Origin: Kosakonia sacchari
GTDB lineage: Bacteria > Pseudomonadota > Gammaproteobacteria > Enterobacterales > Enterobacteriaceae
Length of the DNA: 64,000 bases
Direction of reading: 5' to 3'
Assembly (NCBI GenBank): GCA_900109485.1
Contig: FOAY01000004.1
Span: 372,001 to 436,000, forward strand
The translations under genes were made by a program, and so were the position numbers. Below are positions 49,273-61,310 of the stretch, piece by piece (positions within the stretch are counted from its first letter, which is position 1; every line of letters begins with the position of its first letter). Under the pieces are notes generated by a model. It worked only from the letters and a program-made list of their open reading frames with translations, did not search any database and was not told the origin of the DNA.

Positions 49273-50394
49273 TCAGCCGCTCCGGCGCAGCCAGGCCATC
49301 AGTTCGACAGGGGAGCGCCGTTGGCGCAGCAGATCGCGCATCACGCGCATATGCGGCGCGCTGTGGCTGAAAAAGTGGTGATAACCATGGCACAGCGCGC
49401 TTCTTCCCTCGACGATGCGGTGCTTCGGGCAGTCGCCACGGCAAAAACGCAGCACGTCGCAACGCAGGCAGACTTCGCTGAGGCTGGCTTTTTTACTCTG
49501 CCCGAAAGCGGCTGCTTCGTCGCTGGCATTGAGTGTTTTAATCGGGATCTGATGCAGATTGCCCAGCCGGTAATCCGGGGCGACATAGTGATCGCACTGG
49601 TAGAGATCGCCGTTCGCCTCCAGCGCAAAAGCGTGGCCGCAGGTCTCGCCAAAGCTGCACATTTGCGACGGATAGCCGCTCCAGACGCCGAGCGTGGAGT
49701 CAAATAACTGCACATAAACGCGGCCAATATCTTCCCGCGCCCACATGTCGAATACCGCGGTAAGAAAGTTTCCCCAGGCTTCGCCGCTGACCGATTCGGC
49801 AGACAAGCGCCCCTGCGCGTCCTGCTCCACCAGCGGAATAAACTGCAAAAACGGCGTTCCGAGCGCGCGTAAATAGCGATACAGGCGCTGCGGCTGCTGG
49901 CTATTGAGATGATTGACAACGCACAGCAGGTTGTACTCGACCTGATGTTTCTCCAGTATCGCAATGGCATTAATCACTTTCGCATGTGATGGTTTACCGC
50001 TGCGGTTTACCCGGTACGCATCATGCAGATCCGCCGGGCCATCGATGGAAACGCCCACCAGCCAGCCGTGGTCGTGAAAAAAACGGCACCACTCCTCATT
50101 CAGCAGAATGCCATTCGTCTGGAAGGCGTTTTCAATACGTTTGCCGTTGGCGTGCTTTTTTTGCAGGGCGGCAACGCGCTGAAAGAATTCCAGCCCGCAG
50201 AGCGTCGGTTCGCCGCCCTGCCAGGCAAACGGCACGCTTTCGCCCGGCTGGGCGTCGATTTGCTGGAGAATAAATGCCTCCAGCGTGGTGTCATCCATAA
50301 CATTTTGCTGCGGTTTTTCGAGGTAAAAACAGTAGCGGCAGTTAAGGTTGCAGCGCGAACTGGCGGGCTTAGCCATAACGTGGCAGCCTGGCAT
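49273..50394 (-). CDS. radical SAM/SPASM anaerobic sulfatase-maturating enzyme (full-length YidF type)
   Basis: This 373-residue enzyme has the radical SAM cluster Cys15-x3-Cys19-x2-Cys22 (RCNLNCRYCFYLEKP). The C-terminal SPASM domain is rich in cysteines (SFGETCGHAFALEANGDLYQCDHYV, in part; then SEVCLRCDVLRFCRGDCPKHR). This matches anSME, which converts Cys or Ser of a sulfatase to formylglycine. E. coli yidF, at the same place before yidG and yidH, is a short relic of this gene; here it is full length. No sulfatase gene is in the window, so the partner must lie elsewhere. It is last in the yidH-yidG-yidF set. Confidence 0.88.
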   Translation of the reverse strand: MPGCHVMAKPASSRCNLNCRYCFYLEKPQQNVMDDTTLEAFILQQIDAQPGESVPFAWQGGEPTLCGLEFFQRVAALQKKHANGKRIENAFQTNGILLNEEWCRFFHDHGWLVGVSIDGPADLHDAYRVNRSGKPSHAKVINAIAILEKHQVEYNLLCVVNHLNSQQPQRLYRYLRALGTPFLQFIPLVEQDAQGRLSAESVSGEAWGNFLTAVFDMWAREDIGRVYVQLFDSTLGVWSGYPSQMCSFGETCGHAFALEANGDLYQCDHYVAPDYRLGNLHQIPIKTLNASDEAAAFGQSKKASLSEVCLRCDVLRFCRGDCPKHRIVEGRSALCHGYHHFFSHSAPHMRVMRDLLRQRRSPVELMAWLRRSG

Positions 50395-50403
50395 GAAACG
50401 TCC

Positions 50404-50754
50404 TCACAAGATAAGAATAAGCTGACGGATATGCGTTACAGCAAACAGTAATGCGAGGGAAAGCACCGCGAGGGAGATCAATAATTTGTCACGTATTGCG
50501 CCGGGCAAGGCGAAATCGCTTTTATTGACGTCCATTAAGATACGCTTATGGGTATAGCGCCAGAGCAGTAACGCGGCCAGCGCCAGAATAATGAGCGAGA
50601 TCCAGAAAGGCATGCCCGAATGTTGCCAGTTATGCCTGACCGCCAGCGCCATCAGTGCGCCATAGCCGAACAGCGTGCGCAGCCATGCCAGCGATGTCCG
50701 TTCCGGTTGCAGGCCAGGATCCGTTTCGCGCCGGGCTTTACGGTTATCCGGCAT
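50404..50754 (-). CDS. yidG: DUF202-type inner-membrane protein YidG
   Basis: This 116-residue protein starts with the DUF202 motif PDNRKARRETDPGLQPERTSLAWLRTL (in part) and three hydrophobic segments. It is close to E. coli YidG. The function is unknown. Its start overlaps the end of yidH by 11 bp, so translation is coupled. Confidence 0.92.
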   Translation of the reverse strand: MPDNRKARRETDPGLQPERTSLAWLRTLFGYGALMALAVRHNWQHSGMPFWISLIILALAALLLWRYTHKRILMDVNKSDFALPGAIRDKLLISLAVLSLALLFAVTHIRQLILIL

Positions 50755-51091
50755 AGAACACCAGCACCATCACCACCAGCGCAACTGCCAGTAGCGAAAC
50801 GCTTATCACCATCAGCACGCGGGTATAGGGCAGATCTTCTTTCAGGCGCATCGCTTTTTCATTGCGCAGCCAGCGCAGATAGCCATAGAGCGCCAGCGCG
50901 CCGGAGAAGAGACACAGCAGCAGCGCCAGCACTTCACGGATCAGCGGCGTGGCAAACTGCGGCGCTAACTGGTCCAGCCCGACACCCGCCGCGAGAAACC
51001 CCAGCGCGGTGCGGATCCAGGCAAGAAAAGTGCGCTCATTCGCCAGCGAGAAGCGGTAGTCCGGCGCTTCACCGACGCGGGAAATTTTCAT
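50744..51091 (-). CDS. yidH: DUF202-type inner-membrane protein YidH
   Basis: This 115-residue, three-helix membrane protein is the length of E. coli YidH. It begins MKISRVGEAPDYRFSLANER and continues TFLAWIRTALGFLAAGVGLDQLAP (in part). AAGGAG five bases upstream supports 51091 over the ATG at 51106. It is the first gene of the yidH-yidG-yidF transcription set, with unknown function. Confidence 0.93.
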   Translation of the reverse strand: MKISRVGEAPDYRFSLANERTFLAWIRTALGFLAAGVGLDQLAPQFATPLIREVLALLLCLFSGALALYGYLRWLRNEKAMRLKEDLPYTRVLMVISVSLLAVALVVMVLVFYAG

Positions 51092-51223
51092 CTGTTCTCC
51101 TTCCACATTGATAACCCTGCCGGCGTTACCCTTTCTTGCAGCGGTAAAGGGAAAACCGATCCGGCCAGGCCTTCAAAGTAGCGGATAAACTGACGCTTTT
51201 CGACTCTTTCACGCAATGGAAAG

Positions 51224-51244
51224 CCGGCACCCTGACGGTGCCGG
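51224..51244. terminator. hairpin after the aglB gene
   Basis: CCGGCACC (51224-51231) and GGTGCCGG (51237-51244) with a five-base loop lie ten bases past the aglB stop. There is only a short T run (CTTTCC) on the minus strand, so it may stabilise rather than terminate. Confidence 0.45.
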
Positions 51245-51253
51245 GCAGGAGAA

Positions 51254-54189
<2,936 letters not shown>

Positions 54190-54355
54190 CGTAGAATCCT
54201 CATGTAACAACTTGTAGGGGGTAGAGGCCTTGTTGGTTTTTTGTGGGCCTGTGAGCAGCATAAGAAGTCGCCGCCGCGCCAACATGGCGCGCCGCTGCGA
54301 TTCGTGATCGCTTTCATGGTTTTATTTCACGCGCTCAGGTCTACTTTTTAGGCAA

Positions 54356-54369
54356 AACATGGACATGTT
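54356..54369. promoter_or_regulatory. candidate YidP operator
   Basis: AACATG-GA-CATGTT is an inverted repeat in the 220-bp region between the divergent aglA and yidP genes. As the only clear palindrome there it is the best candidate for the GntR-type regulator, though its form is not the classical HutC-subfamily consensus. Confidence 0.4.
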
Positions 54370-54411
54370 CAGAGGCAATGTTCCCGCTGACGGGGGCGGA
54401 GAGGTCTACAG

Positions 54412-55179
54412 GTGATCTACAAATCTATTGCCGAGCGATTACGCCTGCGGCTCAATTCATCGGATTACAATATCGGCAGCCCGTTACCGGGCGAAAAGGC
54501 GCTGGCGCTGGAGTTTGGTGTGGCGCGAATGACGATTCGCAAGGCGGTTGATCTGCTGGTGGGCTGGGGATTAGTGGTCCGCCGCCACGGCAGCGGAACA
54601 TTTGTCGCACGCAAAGATGTTCATCATGAAACGACCAATCTGACCGGGCTGGTAGAAGTGCTGCGCCGACAGGGCAAAGAGGTGCAGAGCCAGGTTTTGC
54701 AGTTCGAAGTGATGCCCGCCCCGCCAGCCATTGCCAGCCAGTTGCGCATACAAATTAACGAACGGATCTACTTCTCGCGGAGGGTTCGCTACGTGGAGGG
54801 AAAACCGCTGATGCTGGAAGACAGCTATATGCCGGTGAAGCTGTTCCGTTCGCTGTCGCTGGGGCATCTGGAGGGGTCGAAATTCGATTATATCGAGAAG
54901 GAGTGCGGCATCACTATCAGCGGTAACTACGAAAGCCTGACGCCGGTGCTGGCCGATAAACAGGTGGCCAGCTTGCTGAACGTGGCGGAACAAACGCCGC
55001 TGCTGCGTATTACTTCACTCTCCTACAGCGACAGCGGCGAATTTCTTAACTACTCAGTGATGTTCCGCAACGCCAGCGAATATCAGGTGGATTACCACCT
55101 GCGCCGTATTCATGCTGGCACGCTATTAACCCATCCCCCAGAACAGTACAGCCAGAAGCTGTGGGGTGATAATACGTAA
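54412..55179 (+). CDS. yidP: GntR/HutC-family regulator YidP
   Basis: This 255-residue regulator has a GntR winged helix ([44 protein letters not shown], in part, residues 5-48) and a UTRA effector domain from about 90 to 230. It matches E. coli YidP closely over the first 235 residues, then carries about 20 extra residues ([20 protein letters not shown]). GTG at 54412 is the start. It is divergent from aglAB and probably controls it in response to a sugar phosphate. Its last 54 bp overlap the end of convergent yidE. Confidence 0.93.
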   Translation: MIYKSIAERLRLRLNSSDYNIGSPLPGEKALALEFGVARMTIRKAVDLLVGWGLVVRRHGSGTFVARKDVHHETTNLTGLVEVLRRQGKEVQSQVLQFEVMPAPPAIASQLRIQINERIYFSRRVRYVEGKPLMLEDSYMPVKLFRSLSLGHLEGSKFDYIEKECGITISGNYESLTPVLADKQVASLLNVAEQTPLLRITSLSYSDSGEFLNYSVMFRNASEYQVDYHLRRIHAGTLLTHPPEQYSQKLWGDNT

Positions 55180-56787
55180 AAACATCACCAGCGGATAAAC
55201 CGTCGCATACGAGAGTGCCGCTGCGCCGCTGGTGGCATGCAGGCCGTTGGCAAACGCCAGCGCTGGCGGATCGGTCATCGACCCGGCCAGCATGCCGCAG
55301 AGGGTCAGATAGTTCATCTTCGCCACCATTCGCGCCAGCAAACCGACGGTGATCAGCGGAATGGCGGTGATAAAGATGCCATAACACATCCATTTCACAC
55401 CATCGCCATGGGTCAGCGTAGCGATAAAGTCACCGCCGGATTTCAGCCCCACCACCGAGAGAAACAGCACAATTCCCAGCTCGCGCAGTGCCAGGTTCGC
55501 GCTGGGCGGCATAAACCAGTACAGTTTGCCGATCGTACCAATTCGCCCAAGAATCAGCGCCATAATCAGCGGCCCGCCCGCGAGACCCAGCTTCAGCGCC
55601 GCCGGAAACCCCGGTATATACAACGGCACCGATCCCAGCAGAACGCCAAGGCCAATGCCAATAAACACCGGCAGCATTTGTACCTGCTGCAACTTGTGCT
55701 GCGCGTTGCCGACTTCGTTAGTCACTGCTTCGATTGCCGCCGGACGCCCGACAAGATTAAGGATATCGCCGAATTGCAGGCTGGCGTCGCTGCTGGCTAC
55801 CAGCTCCACACCGGCGCGGTTCAGGCGGGAAATCACCACGTCGTAGCGCTCTTTGAAGTGCAGATCGCGGATTTTTTTCCCCAGCACTTTTTCGTTGGTC
55901 ACCACCACGCGTTCGACGCGCAAATCCGTGCCGCGCGTTGACAAAGAGGTATCCACTTCTTTGCCTATCACCAATTGCGCGTTATGCAGATCCTTCGGAA
56001 GCCCTACCAGATGCAACAAATCCCCGGACTGAATCAGCGTGCCCGGCGAGGGCACCATCAGTAAATCATTCCGTTTGAGACGCGAGCAGATGATTTTGTC
56101 GCTGTTAAGAACGGGAACGTCCTGAATCGCCATATTATTGAGATTCGGATTTTCCACGCGGATATTGATGGTGCGGATCAGTGACGTGCCATGGCTGAGC
56201 GTTGCGTCGTGCTGTCGCGCCTCTTCATCGACATTAACGCGAAACAACACGCGCAGCAGCCACATACTGAGCAAAATGCCGCAAATACCAAACGGATACG
56301 CCATGGCGTAGCTCATCCCCATCTGGTCGAGCAGCGGGCCAGGAATGCCTAAGTCACGCAGGATTTGCTGCCCTGCGCCAAGCGCTGGCGTATTGGTGAC
56401 CGCGCCGGAAAAAATCCCCAGCAGCACCGGCAGCGGAATGGCAAAAAGTTTATACAGAATGGTGGTGACAAGACCGCCGAGAACCACGATTAAAACAGCG
56501 AACAGATTCAGGCGCAGGCCAGAAACGCGTAAAGAAGCGAAGAACCCCGGCCCCACCTGGATGCCGATGGTATAAACAAACAGGATCAGGCCAAATTCCT
56601 GCACAAAAAGCAGTATCTGACCGCTTATAGTGATACCCAGTTTATCTATAAGGTGGCCGACGATTATCCCGCCAAACAGCACACCGCCAATACCGAAACC
56701 CACACCGCGGATCTTCACATTGCCGATCCACAATCCGACAACGGCCACCAGCGCCAGTACGCTTACCGTTAAGGCAATATCACTCAT
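55126..56787 (-). CDS. yidE: AAE-family putative transporter YidE
   Basis: This 553-residue inner-membrane protein has the same length as E. coli YidE. Ten to twelve membrane segments are arranged in two repeats ([44 protein letters not shown], in part), with two soluble RCK_C (TrkA_C) domains between them (about 190-360). The aspartate:alanine exchanger family exchanges dicarboxylates or amino acids; YidE's substrate is unknown. The ATG at 56787 matches the family start; the frame extends to 56805. It converges on yidP with overlap. Confidence 0.93.
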   Translation of the reverse strand: MSDIALTVSVLALVAVVGLWIGNVKIRGVGFGIGGVLFGGIIVGHLIDKLGITISGQILLFVQEFGLILFVYTIGIQVGPGFFASLRVSGLRLNLFAVLIVVLGGLVTTILYKLFAIPLPVLLGIFSGAVTNTPALGAGQQILRDLGIPGPLLDQMGMSYAMAYPFGICGILLSMWLLRVLFRVNVDEEARQHDATLSHGTSLIRTINIRVENPNLNNMAIQDVPVLNSDKIICSRLKRNDLLMVPSPGTLIQSGDLLHLVGLPKDLHNAQLVIGKEVDTSLSTRGTDLRVERVVVTNEKVLGKKIRDLHFKERYDVVISRLNRAGVELVASSDASLQFGDILNLVGRPAAIEAVTNEVGNAQHKLQQVQMLPVFIGIGLGVLLGSVPLYIPGFPAALKLGLAGGPLIMALILGRIGTIGKLYWFMPPSANLALRELGIVLFLSVVGLKSGGDFIATLTHGDGVKWMCYGIFITAIPLITVGLLARMVAKMNYLTLCGMLAGSMTDPPALAFANGLHATSGAAALSYATVYPLVMFLRIITPQLLAVLFWGMG

Positions 56788-57065
56788 GATCTTTTCCCTG
56801 TACATGATGACTGCAAGGAATTTGGCAGAACCCGTAATAGCTTTATAGGTTACACCCTACACAGTGTATGGAATTTCTTTGCCTCAGAATGTGGCGAAGG
56901 TTGCACCAGCAGAAAACCGTTGCCCTCAACACAAGCACACCCTTTTACCGACACAGGCGGGAAAAACCGTGCGCCTGCTAAGCATTCCGGGAATGTCAGA
57001 CACAACAATAGGTTATGGCATGGTTAATGCAAAAGCTCACTTTTGTTAAAAACAGGGGGCGCGGC

Positions 57066-58328
57066 ATGACGAATACAACACTGACTCAGGTAGTGGTTAC
57101 CAGCCAGAAAAAGTGGACCCAGTTAGCGCTGGGCTTGCTGTGTATGATCTCCATCTCCAGCCCGCAATATGTCTGGGCGCTGTTTACGCGCCCCTTTATG
57201 GCAAAGCTGAACGTTCCGCTGGCGGAAATTCAGCTCACCTTTTCCCTGTTGATCATTTTGCAAACCTTCTTCTCGCCTTTTCAGGGGCGATTAATCGATA
57301 AGTTTGGCCCGCGCAGGTTAATTGCCATGGGTACCGTGCTGAGCGGCGTAAGCTGGATGCTGACCTCAACCATCAGCAGCCTGAGCGAACTTTATCTCTA
57401 TTACGGCGTGCTGGGCGGCCTTGGCACCGGGATTGTGTATATCGGCGTGGTGGGTCTGATGGTGCGCTGGTTCCCGGAAAAACGCGGATTTGCCACAGGG
57501 ATGGTGGCGGCGGGCTATGGCATGGGCGCGATTCTGACCACCTTTCCGGTTACACAATCGCTGGCCGCGAAGGGGCTGGAAAACACGCTCTGGCAGTTCG
57601 GGCTGGTAATGGCGGTCATTGGTTTTATCGCCAGCCAGGGGCTGCGTGCGCCGCAAACGCTCAACACGCAGGAGATCAACAGCAACCTGGCGATGAGTGA
57701 TAAGAGTTTTTCTCCTGGCGAGATGCTACGCAAGCCGCTGTTCTGGCTAATGTTTGTGATGATGACCATGATGTCCACATCCGGCCTGATGGTCACTTCA
57801 CAGATGGCGATTTTCGCCGAAGATTTCGGTATTACCGCGGTGACCGTGATGGGCATGGCGGCACTGCCGCTGGCGATGACCATCGACCGCTTTATGAACG
57901 GGCTGACGCGCCCGGTGTGCGGTTATATTTCTGACCGCATCGGTCGCGAAAATATGATGTTTATCGCTTTTGGCCTCGAAGGCTGTGCGATGGCGCTGTG
58001 GTTGTTGTGCAAAGACGATCCGCTGCTGTTTGTTCTGCTCTCCGGGGTGGTTTTTTTCGGCTGGGGCGAGATTTTTTCACTTTTCCCCGCCACGCTCACC
58101 GACACCTTCGGCACGCAGCATGCGACGGCGAACTACGGCTGGCTCTATATTTCGCAGGGGATTGGTTCCATCTTTGGCGGGCCGCTGGCGGCGTTGATGT
58201 ATCAGCAAACGGGAAGCTGGAATCTGGTGTTTGGCTGCGCCATCACGCTTGATATTCTCTGCGCGCTGCTGGCCTTTTTCGTGCTCAAACCCTGGCGGCA
58301 GCGTTTTTTGCAGCACGTTCGCGCGTAA
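57066..58328 (+). CDS. OFA-family MFS transporter (OxlT/YhjX-like)
   Basis: This 420-residue transporter has 12 membrane helices. The oxalate:formate antiporter family marks are FQGRLIDKFGPRRLIAMGTVLSG (in part) near 75-97, GLGTGIVYIGVVGLMVRWFPEKRGFATGMV (in part) near 118-148 and NYGWLYISQGIGSIFGGPLA (near 355-374). OFA members take oxalate/formate or monocarboxylates such as pyruvate and lactate. An oxalate decarboxylase-like gene exists 18 kb away, which makes oxalate worth considering, but no direct link is visible. It is inserted between yidE and ibpB relative to K-12. The ATG at 57066 is preferred to 57015. A strong terminator follows. Confidence 0.82.
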   Translation: MTNTTLTQVVVTSQKKWTQLALGLLCMISISSPQYVWALFTRPFMAKLNVPLAEIQLTFSLLIILQTFFSPFQGRLIDKFGPRRLIAMGTVLSGVSWMLTSTISSLSELYLYYGVLGGLGTGIVYIGVVGLMVRWFPEKRGFATGMVAAGYGMGAILTTFPVTQSLAAKGLENTLWQFGLVMAVIGFIASQGLRAPQTLNTQEINSNLAMSDKSFSPGEMLRKPLFWLMFVMMTMMSTSGLMVTSQMAIFAEDFGITAVTVMGMAALPLAMTIDRFMNGLTRPVCGYISDRIGRENMMFIAFGLEGCAMALWLLCKDDPLLFVLLSGVVFFGWGEIFSLFPATLTDTFGTQHATANYGWLYISQGIGSIFGGPLAALMYQQTGSWNLVFGCAITLDILCALLAFFVLKPWRQRFLQHVRA

Positions 58329-58333
58329 ACAAT

Positions 58334-58357
58334 AAAGGCTCCGCATGCGGAGCCTTT
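58334..58357. terminator. bidirectional terminator after the OFA transporter and ibpB
   Basis: AAAGGCTCCGCATGCGGAGCCTTT is a perfect palindrome with A/T ends, 6 bp after one stop and 14 bp after the other. Confidence 0.9.
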
Positions 58358-58370
58358 TGTTCTGGAGCCG

Positions 58371-58799
58371 TTAGCTATTTAACGCCGGGCGATTGCTGAT
58401 GGCAATGCGTTGCGGCGCCGCGCTTTCCGGCACATTGCGCAGTAGATCGATATGCAATAAACCGTTGGTAAAGGTCGCGCCGGAGACTTCCATAAAGTCG
58501 GCCAGCGTAAAGCTCAGGCTGAACGGCTGTATCACCAGCCCCTGATGCAACCATTTCGGCTCGTTGGCCGGTTTTTCCGGCGTGCCTTTAATGGTCAGGC
58601 GGCTATTTTCCAGCTGAATATCCAGCTCTTCCTGGCGGAAACCGGCCAGCGCAAGGGTGATGCGGTAGTGGTTATCGTCGCCTTTCTCAATGTTGTAAGG
58701 AGGGAAAGAGTGCTGTTCAGTGGTGTTTTGCAGGGCGTTAGCCAGTTTGTCGAAGCCAATCCACTGACGAAAAATCGGGGATAAATCATAGTTACGCAT
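58371..58799 (-). CDS. ibpB: small heat-shock protein IbpB
   Basis: This 142-residue alpha-crystallin-type chaperone has the same length as E. coli IbpB. The ACD runs from about 35 to 125 ([23 protein letters not shown], in part; then [21 protein letters not shown], in part), and the C-terminal IXI-like RIAIS is kept. It coats aggregating proteins with IbpA and hands them to DnaK/ClpB. AAGGAG before the ATG at 58799 sets the start. It lies 111 bp after ibpA in the same heat-shock transcript. A CUUC/GAAG stem-like element near its ribosome site may be a second thermometer. Confidence 0.96.
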   Translation of the reverse strand: MRNYDLSPIFRQWIGFDKLANALQNTTEQHSFPPYNIEKGDDNHYRITLALAGFRQEELDIQLENSRLTIKGTPEKPANEPKWLHQGLVIQPFSLSFTLADFMEVSGATFTNGLLHIDLLRNVPESAAPQRIAISNRPALNS

Positions 58800-58910
58800 G
58801 AGTGTTTCTCCTTCTAAGAAGCGAGTGAATACCTGCGAGCACAATGGCTCACATATGCCCCCTGTCGGCGAGCATGTCGGGACCGGGCCGCCAGCGGCGA
58901 CCCGAACAAA

Positions 58911-59324
58911 TTAGTTGATTTCGATGCGACGCGGTTTTTTCTCTTCTGGGATCACGCGTTCCAGATCGATATAGAGCAGGCCGTTCACCAGGTTGGCGCC
59001 ATTGATGTGAATATTTTCCGCCAGCTGGAATTTGCGTTCGAAGTTGCGTTCGGCAATGCCCTGATAGAGGTAAGTACGCTCTTTTTGCTCGTCACTGTGG
59101 GAGCCTTTCACCACCAGCAGGTTGTCCTGCGCGGTGATTTCCAGTTCGCTCTCAGCGAAACCGGCCACAGCAATGGCGATGCGGTAGTGGTTTTCATCCA
59201 CTAATTCAACGTTGTACGGAGGATAACCGCCATTGCTCTGGTTCTGGTTGTTTTCCAACAGATTAAACAGGCGGTCAAAACCAATAGCCGAACGATAAAG
59301 CGGGGAGAGATCGAAATTACGCAT
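58911..59324 (-). CDS. ibpA: small heat-shock protein IbpA
   Basis: This 137-residue small heat-shock protein is as long as E. coli Ibp[21 protein letters not shown] begins it; [25 protein letters not shown] (in part) opens the alpha-crystallin domain and PRRIEIN contains the C-terminal IXI motif. It associates with aggregates and inclusion bodies. A sigma-32 promoter and an RNA thermometer lie in the 130 bp upstream. Confidence 0.97.
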   Translation of the reverse strand: MRNFDLSPLYRSAIGFDRLFNLLENNQNQSNGGYPPYNVELVDENHYRIAIAVAGFAESELEITAQDNLLVVKGSHSDEQKERTYLYQGIAERNFERKFQLAENIHINGANLVNGLLYIDLERVIPEEKKPRRIEIN

Positions 59325-59333
59325 ACTTAAAAG

Positions 59334-59350
59334 CTCCTGAAATCAGCGAG
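59334..59350 (-). promoter_or_regulatory. ROSE-type RNA thermometer of ibpA
   Basis: On the minus strand CTC-G-CTG-ATTT-CAG-GAG can fold into a hairpin that pairs the Shine-Dalgarno (AGGAG) with CUC-CUG and leaves one G bulged or mispaired, the hallmark of ROSE elements. The start codon is nine bases downstream. It would melt at heat-shock temperature. Confidence 0.8.
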
Positions 59351-59430
59351 ATTTTTCCATGCCTTCCACAAGGGACAGGCCGTTACTGTAACCCAACACC
59401 CTTCCGGCGTGTTTTTTGGTTACATTCCTA

Positions 59431-59458
59431 AAATAGGGCTGACGGGTCTGATTTCAAG
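59431..59458 (-). promoter_or_regulatory. sigma-32 promoter of ibpAB
   Basis: CTTGAAA (59458-59452), 13 bases, CCCTATTT (59438-59431) match the sigma-32 consensus CTTGAAA...CCCCATNT. The implied transcript start gives a leader of about 100 nt with the ROSE element at its end. Confidence 0.8.
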
Positions 59459-59635
59459 GGTGGAATACCGACTTTTTTTTGCACTTTCTGGCGCAATGCA
59501 TAGACTGGGATCACAGCACAAAAGGACAAAGTGCGAATACCGCCACAGAGCGGAACCCGAATGCTATCTCTTTCCCAAAAGGGAGGCTATAACCGCCTGA
59601 GTAGCATTCAAACTACAAACAACGATGATTAATCG

Positions 59636-59965
59636 ATGATGAAAACAACGCTTATAGTTTCTGTTTTGCTCTACGGAATGATGTTGTCAGGTTGCTCAAG
59701 CGTCATGTCGCATACGGGCGGCAAAGAAGGGGTTTATCCTGGAACGCGCGCCAGTTCGGCCATGCTTTCCGATGATGACACCGGCATTGGCACTAAGTCG
59801 CTGGTGGTGCTGGATATGCCTTTTACCGCCGTCATGGATACCTTACTGCTGCCGTGGGATCTCTTCCGCAAGGATGACTCGATCAAATCGCGGGTTGAAA
59901 AGAGCGAACAGGCAAATCTGGCGACCAACTCGGTGATCCCGCCAGCGCCCATGCCTGCTCCCTGA
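59636..59965 (+). CDS. yidQ: DUF1375 lipoprotein YidQ
   Basis: This 109-residue lipoprotein has a short signal and lipobox (YGMMLSGCSS, Cys at about 20). The mature part SSVMSHTGGKEGVYPGTRAS (near 21-40) and LDMPFTAVMDTLLLPWDLFRKDDS (in part) matches E. coli YidQ. It is a small envelope protein of unknown role. Two ATG codons in a row begin the frame and no strong ribosome site is seen. It is divergent from ibpA. Confidence 0.93.
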   Translation: MMKTTLIVSVLLYGMMLSGCSSVMSHTGGKEGVYPGTRASSAMLSDDDTGIGTKSLVVLDMPFTAVMDTLLLPWDLFRKDDSIKSRVEKSEQANLATNSVIPPAPMPAP

Positions 59966-59966
59966 T

Positions 59967-61193
59967 TTACAGTCTGGTTTCCGTCATCCACAGCTGGCGG
60001 AAACCCACCACCTCTTCCATCCAGGCGATTAGCTTCCCGTCCGGGGAAAACACCACGGCATCGGCAGAAGGCGGATTTGCGTGATCGGATGTCAAAAAGG
60101 TGATATCGCCGCGCCCGGCATCGCATAGCGCAATGCGATTTTCCAGTACAAATCCCAGCGCACAGCCTGAGGGATGCCAGTTAAACGCCGACTGGATACC
60201 GCCAGCGGTAAACGTTAACTGGCGCGGTTCACCGCCGTCCGGGCTTATCAGCCACAACTGCACAATACCGTGCTCATCACGCATCAAAAACGCAATCTGC
60301 GTGGCCTGCGGATTACTGCGCACCCAGTGGCGCGGCACGTTCACTAAACCAGGATAACGGCGTTGGTGCGTGAATGTCAGACGTTTTTGCACCACGCCTT
60401 TTGGCGGCGCGGGCAGGGCTTGTTCGCTGCCTGCTAGCGGCGCGTCACCTGCGGTTTTCCAGCCTTGCTCATCGCGAGGCAGCGCAACGATAAACAACTC
60501 CGGCACTTTTTCACCGCCAGCCGAAAGCGTATCGCCAATAAACGCCAACCTGTCGTTACCGACCCATCCCTCTTCGTAAGCACGATTGATATCGTCGCTG
60601 CCCGGCACGGGCGTGGATGTTGTGCGGCTGATCAGTACGCACCAGTGGCTGCCGCCATATTCACGCGGATGCGTGCAGGGCGGCGTTACCGGGCCAAACG
60701 GCACCGCAACGCCGACATTACGCAGATCTTTTGCCGGAGAAAGCGCATGCATAACGTGATCGTTATAGGTAAAGCTGACGTTTTCACCGTTCGGGCTGAA
60801 CACATGCACGTGGGTGCCGCCGCGCAGCGCGCCCGGCGTGTAAGGCGCGGTGATATCCAGCGCATCCAGATTCCGCGTCACACCCTTTTCCGTAATCACG
60901 CCCCGGCGATGGTGAAAATCATACTGCCAGTTGTCGTCAGGGTTTTCCGGGCCGTGGATAAAGACATATTTTTCCGCCTGAGGGCTGACCGTCACCACAC
61001 CAACATGCGCGCCGTCCCTTGCGGTATACAACACTTCAACCTCACCGCTGTGCACCTTGACACGCTCAATGGTTTTCCCGATAAACGATGCGCCGGAAGG
61101 GCGAACATCGAAAACCAGCCACTGGCTGTCCGGTGTCCAGCTATGAATATTGGTCAGTTGATGGTGACGCGCAGCGAAGGTGAGTTGTTTCAT
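59967..61193 (-). CDS. yidR: DUF3748 protein YidR
   Basis: This 408-residue protein is close to E. coli YidR (415). It has beta-propeller/TolB-like repeats, seen as WTPDSQWLVFDVR, FSPNGENVSFTYND, WHPSGCALGFVLEN and FSPDGKLIAWMEE. No signal peptide is seen. Its enzymatic or binding role is unknown. It converges with yidQ, one base between their ends. Confidence 0.93.
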   Translation of the reverse strand: MKQLTFAARHHQLTNIHSWTPDSQWLVFDVRPSGASFIGKTIERVKVHSGEVEVLYTARDGAHVGVVTVSPQAEKYVFIHGPENPDDNWQYDFHHRRGVITEKGVTRNLDALDITAPYTPGALRGGTHVHVFSPNGENVSFTYNDHVMHALSPAKDLRNVGVAVPFGPVTPPCTHPREYGGSHWCVLISRTTSTPVPGSDDINRAYEEGWVGNDRLAFIGDTLSAGGEKVPELFIVALPRDEQGWKTAGDAPLAGSEQALPAPPKGVVQKRLTFTHQRRYPGLVNVPRHWVRSNPQATQIAFLMRDEHGIVQLWLISPDGGEPRQLTFTAGGIQSAFNWHPSGCALGFVLENRIALCDAGRGDITFLTSDHANPPSADAVVFSPDGKLIAWMEEVVGFRQLWMTETRL

Positions 61194-61273
61194 TAGCGGA
61201 TAAACCCGGAAGCGGAATAAGCACTTCAGAATAATGGATCCGTGCGGAAATGACTACGATTCAGGAAGGTATA

Positions 61274-61300
61274 CAGGCAAGAGCAATGCGCTCCTGCCTG
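61274..61300. terminator. hairpin after yidA
   Basis: CAGGCA-A-GAGC / GCTC-C-TGCCTG with one mismatch forms a ten-pair stem 11 bp after the yidA stop. The T tract is poor, so it may act as a partial terminator. Confidence 0.5.
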
Positions 61301-61310
61301 CGAAAATCGC

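Noticed and set aside
57066-58328. Joining the OFA transporter and the oxalate decarboxylase-like enzyme into one oxalate system.
   Set aside because: They are 18 kb apart with conserved backbone genes between, and the enzyme is exported. The link is only thematic.
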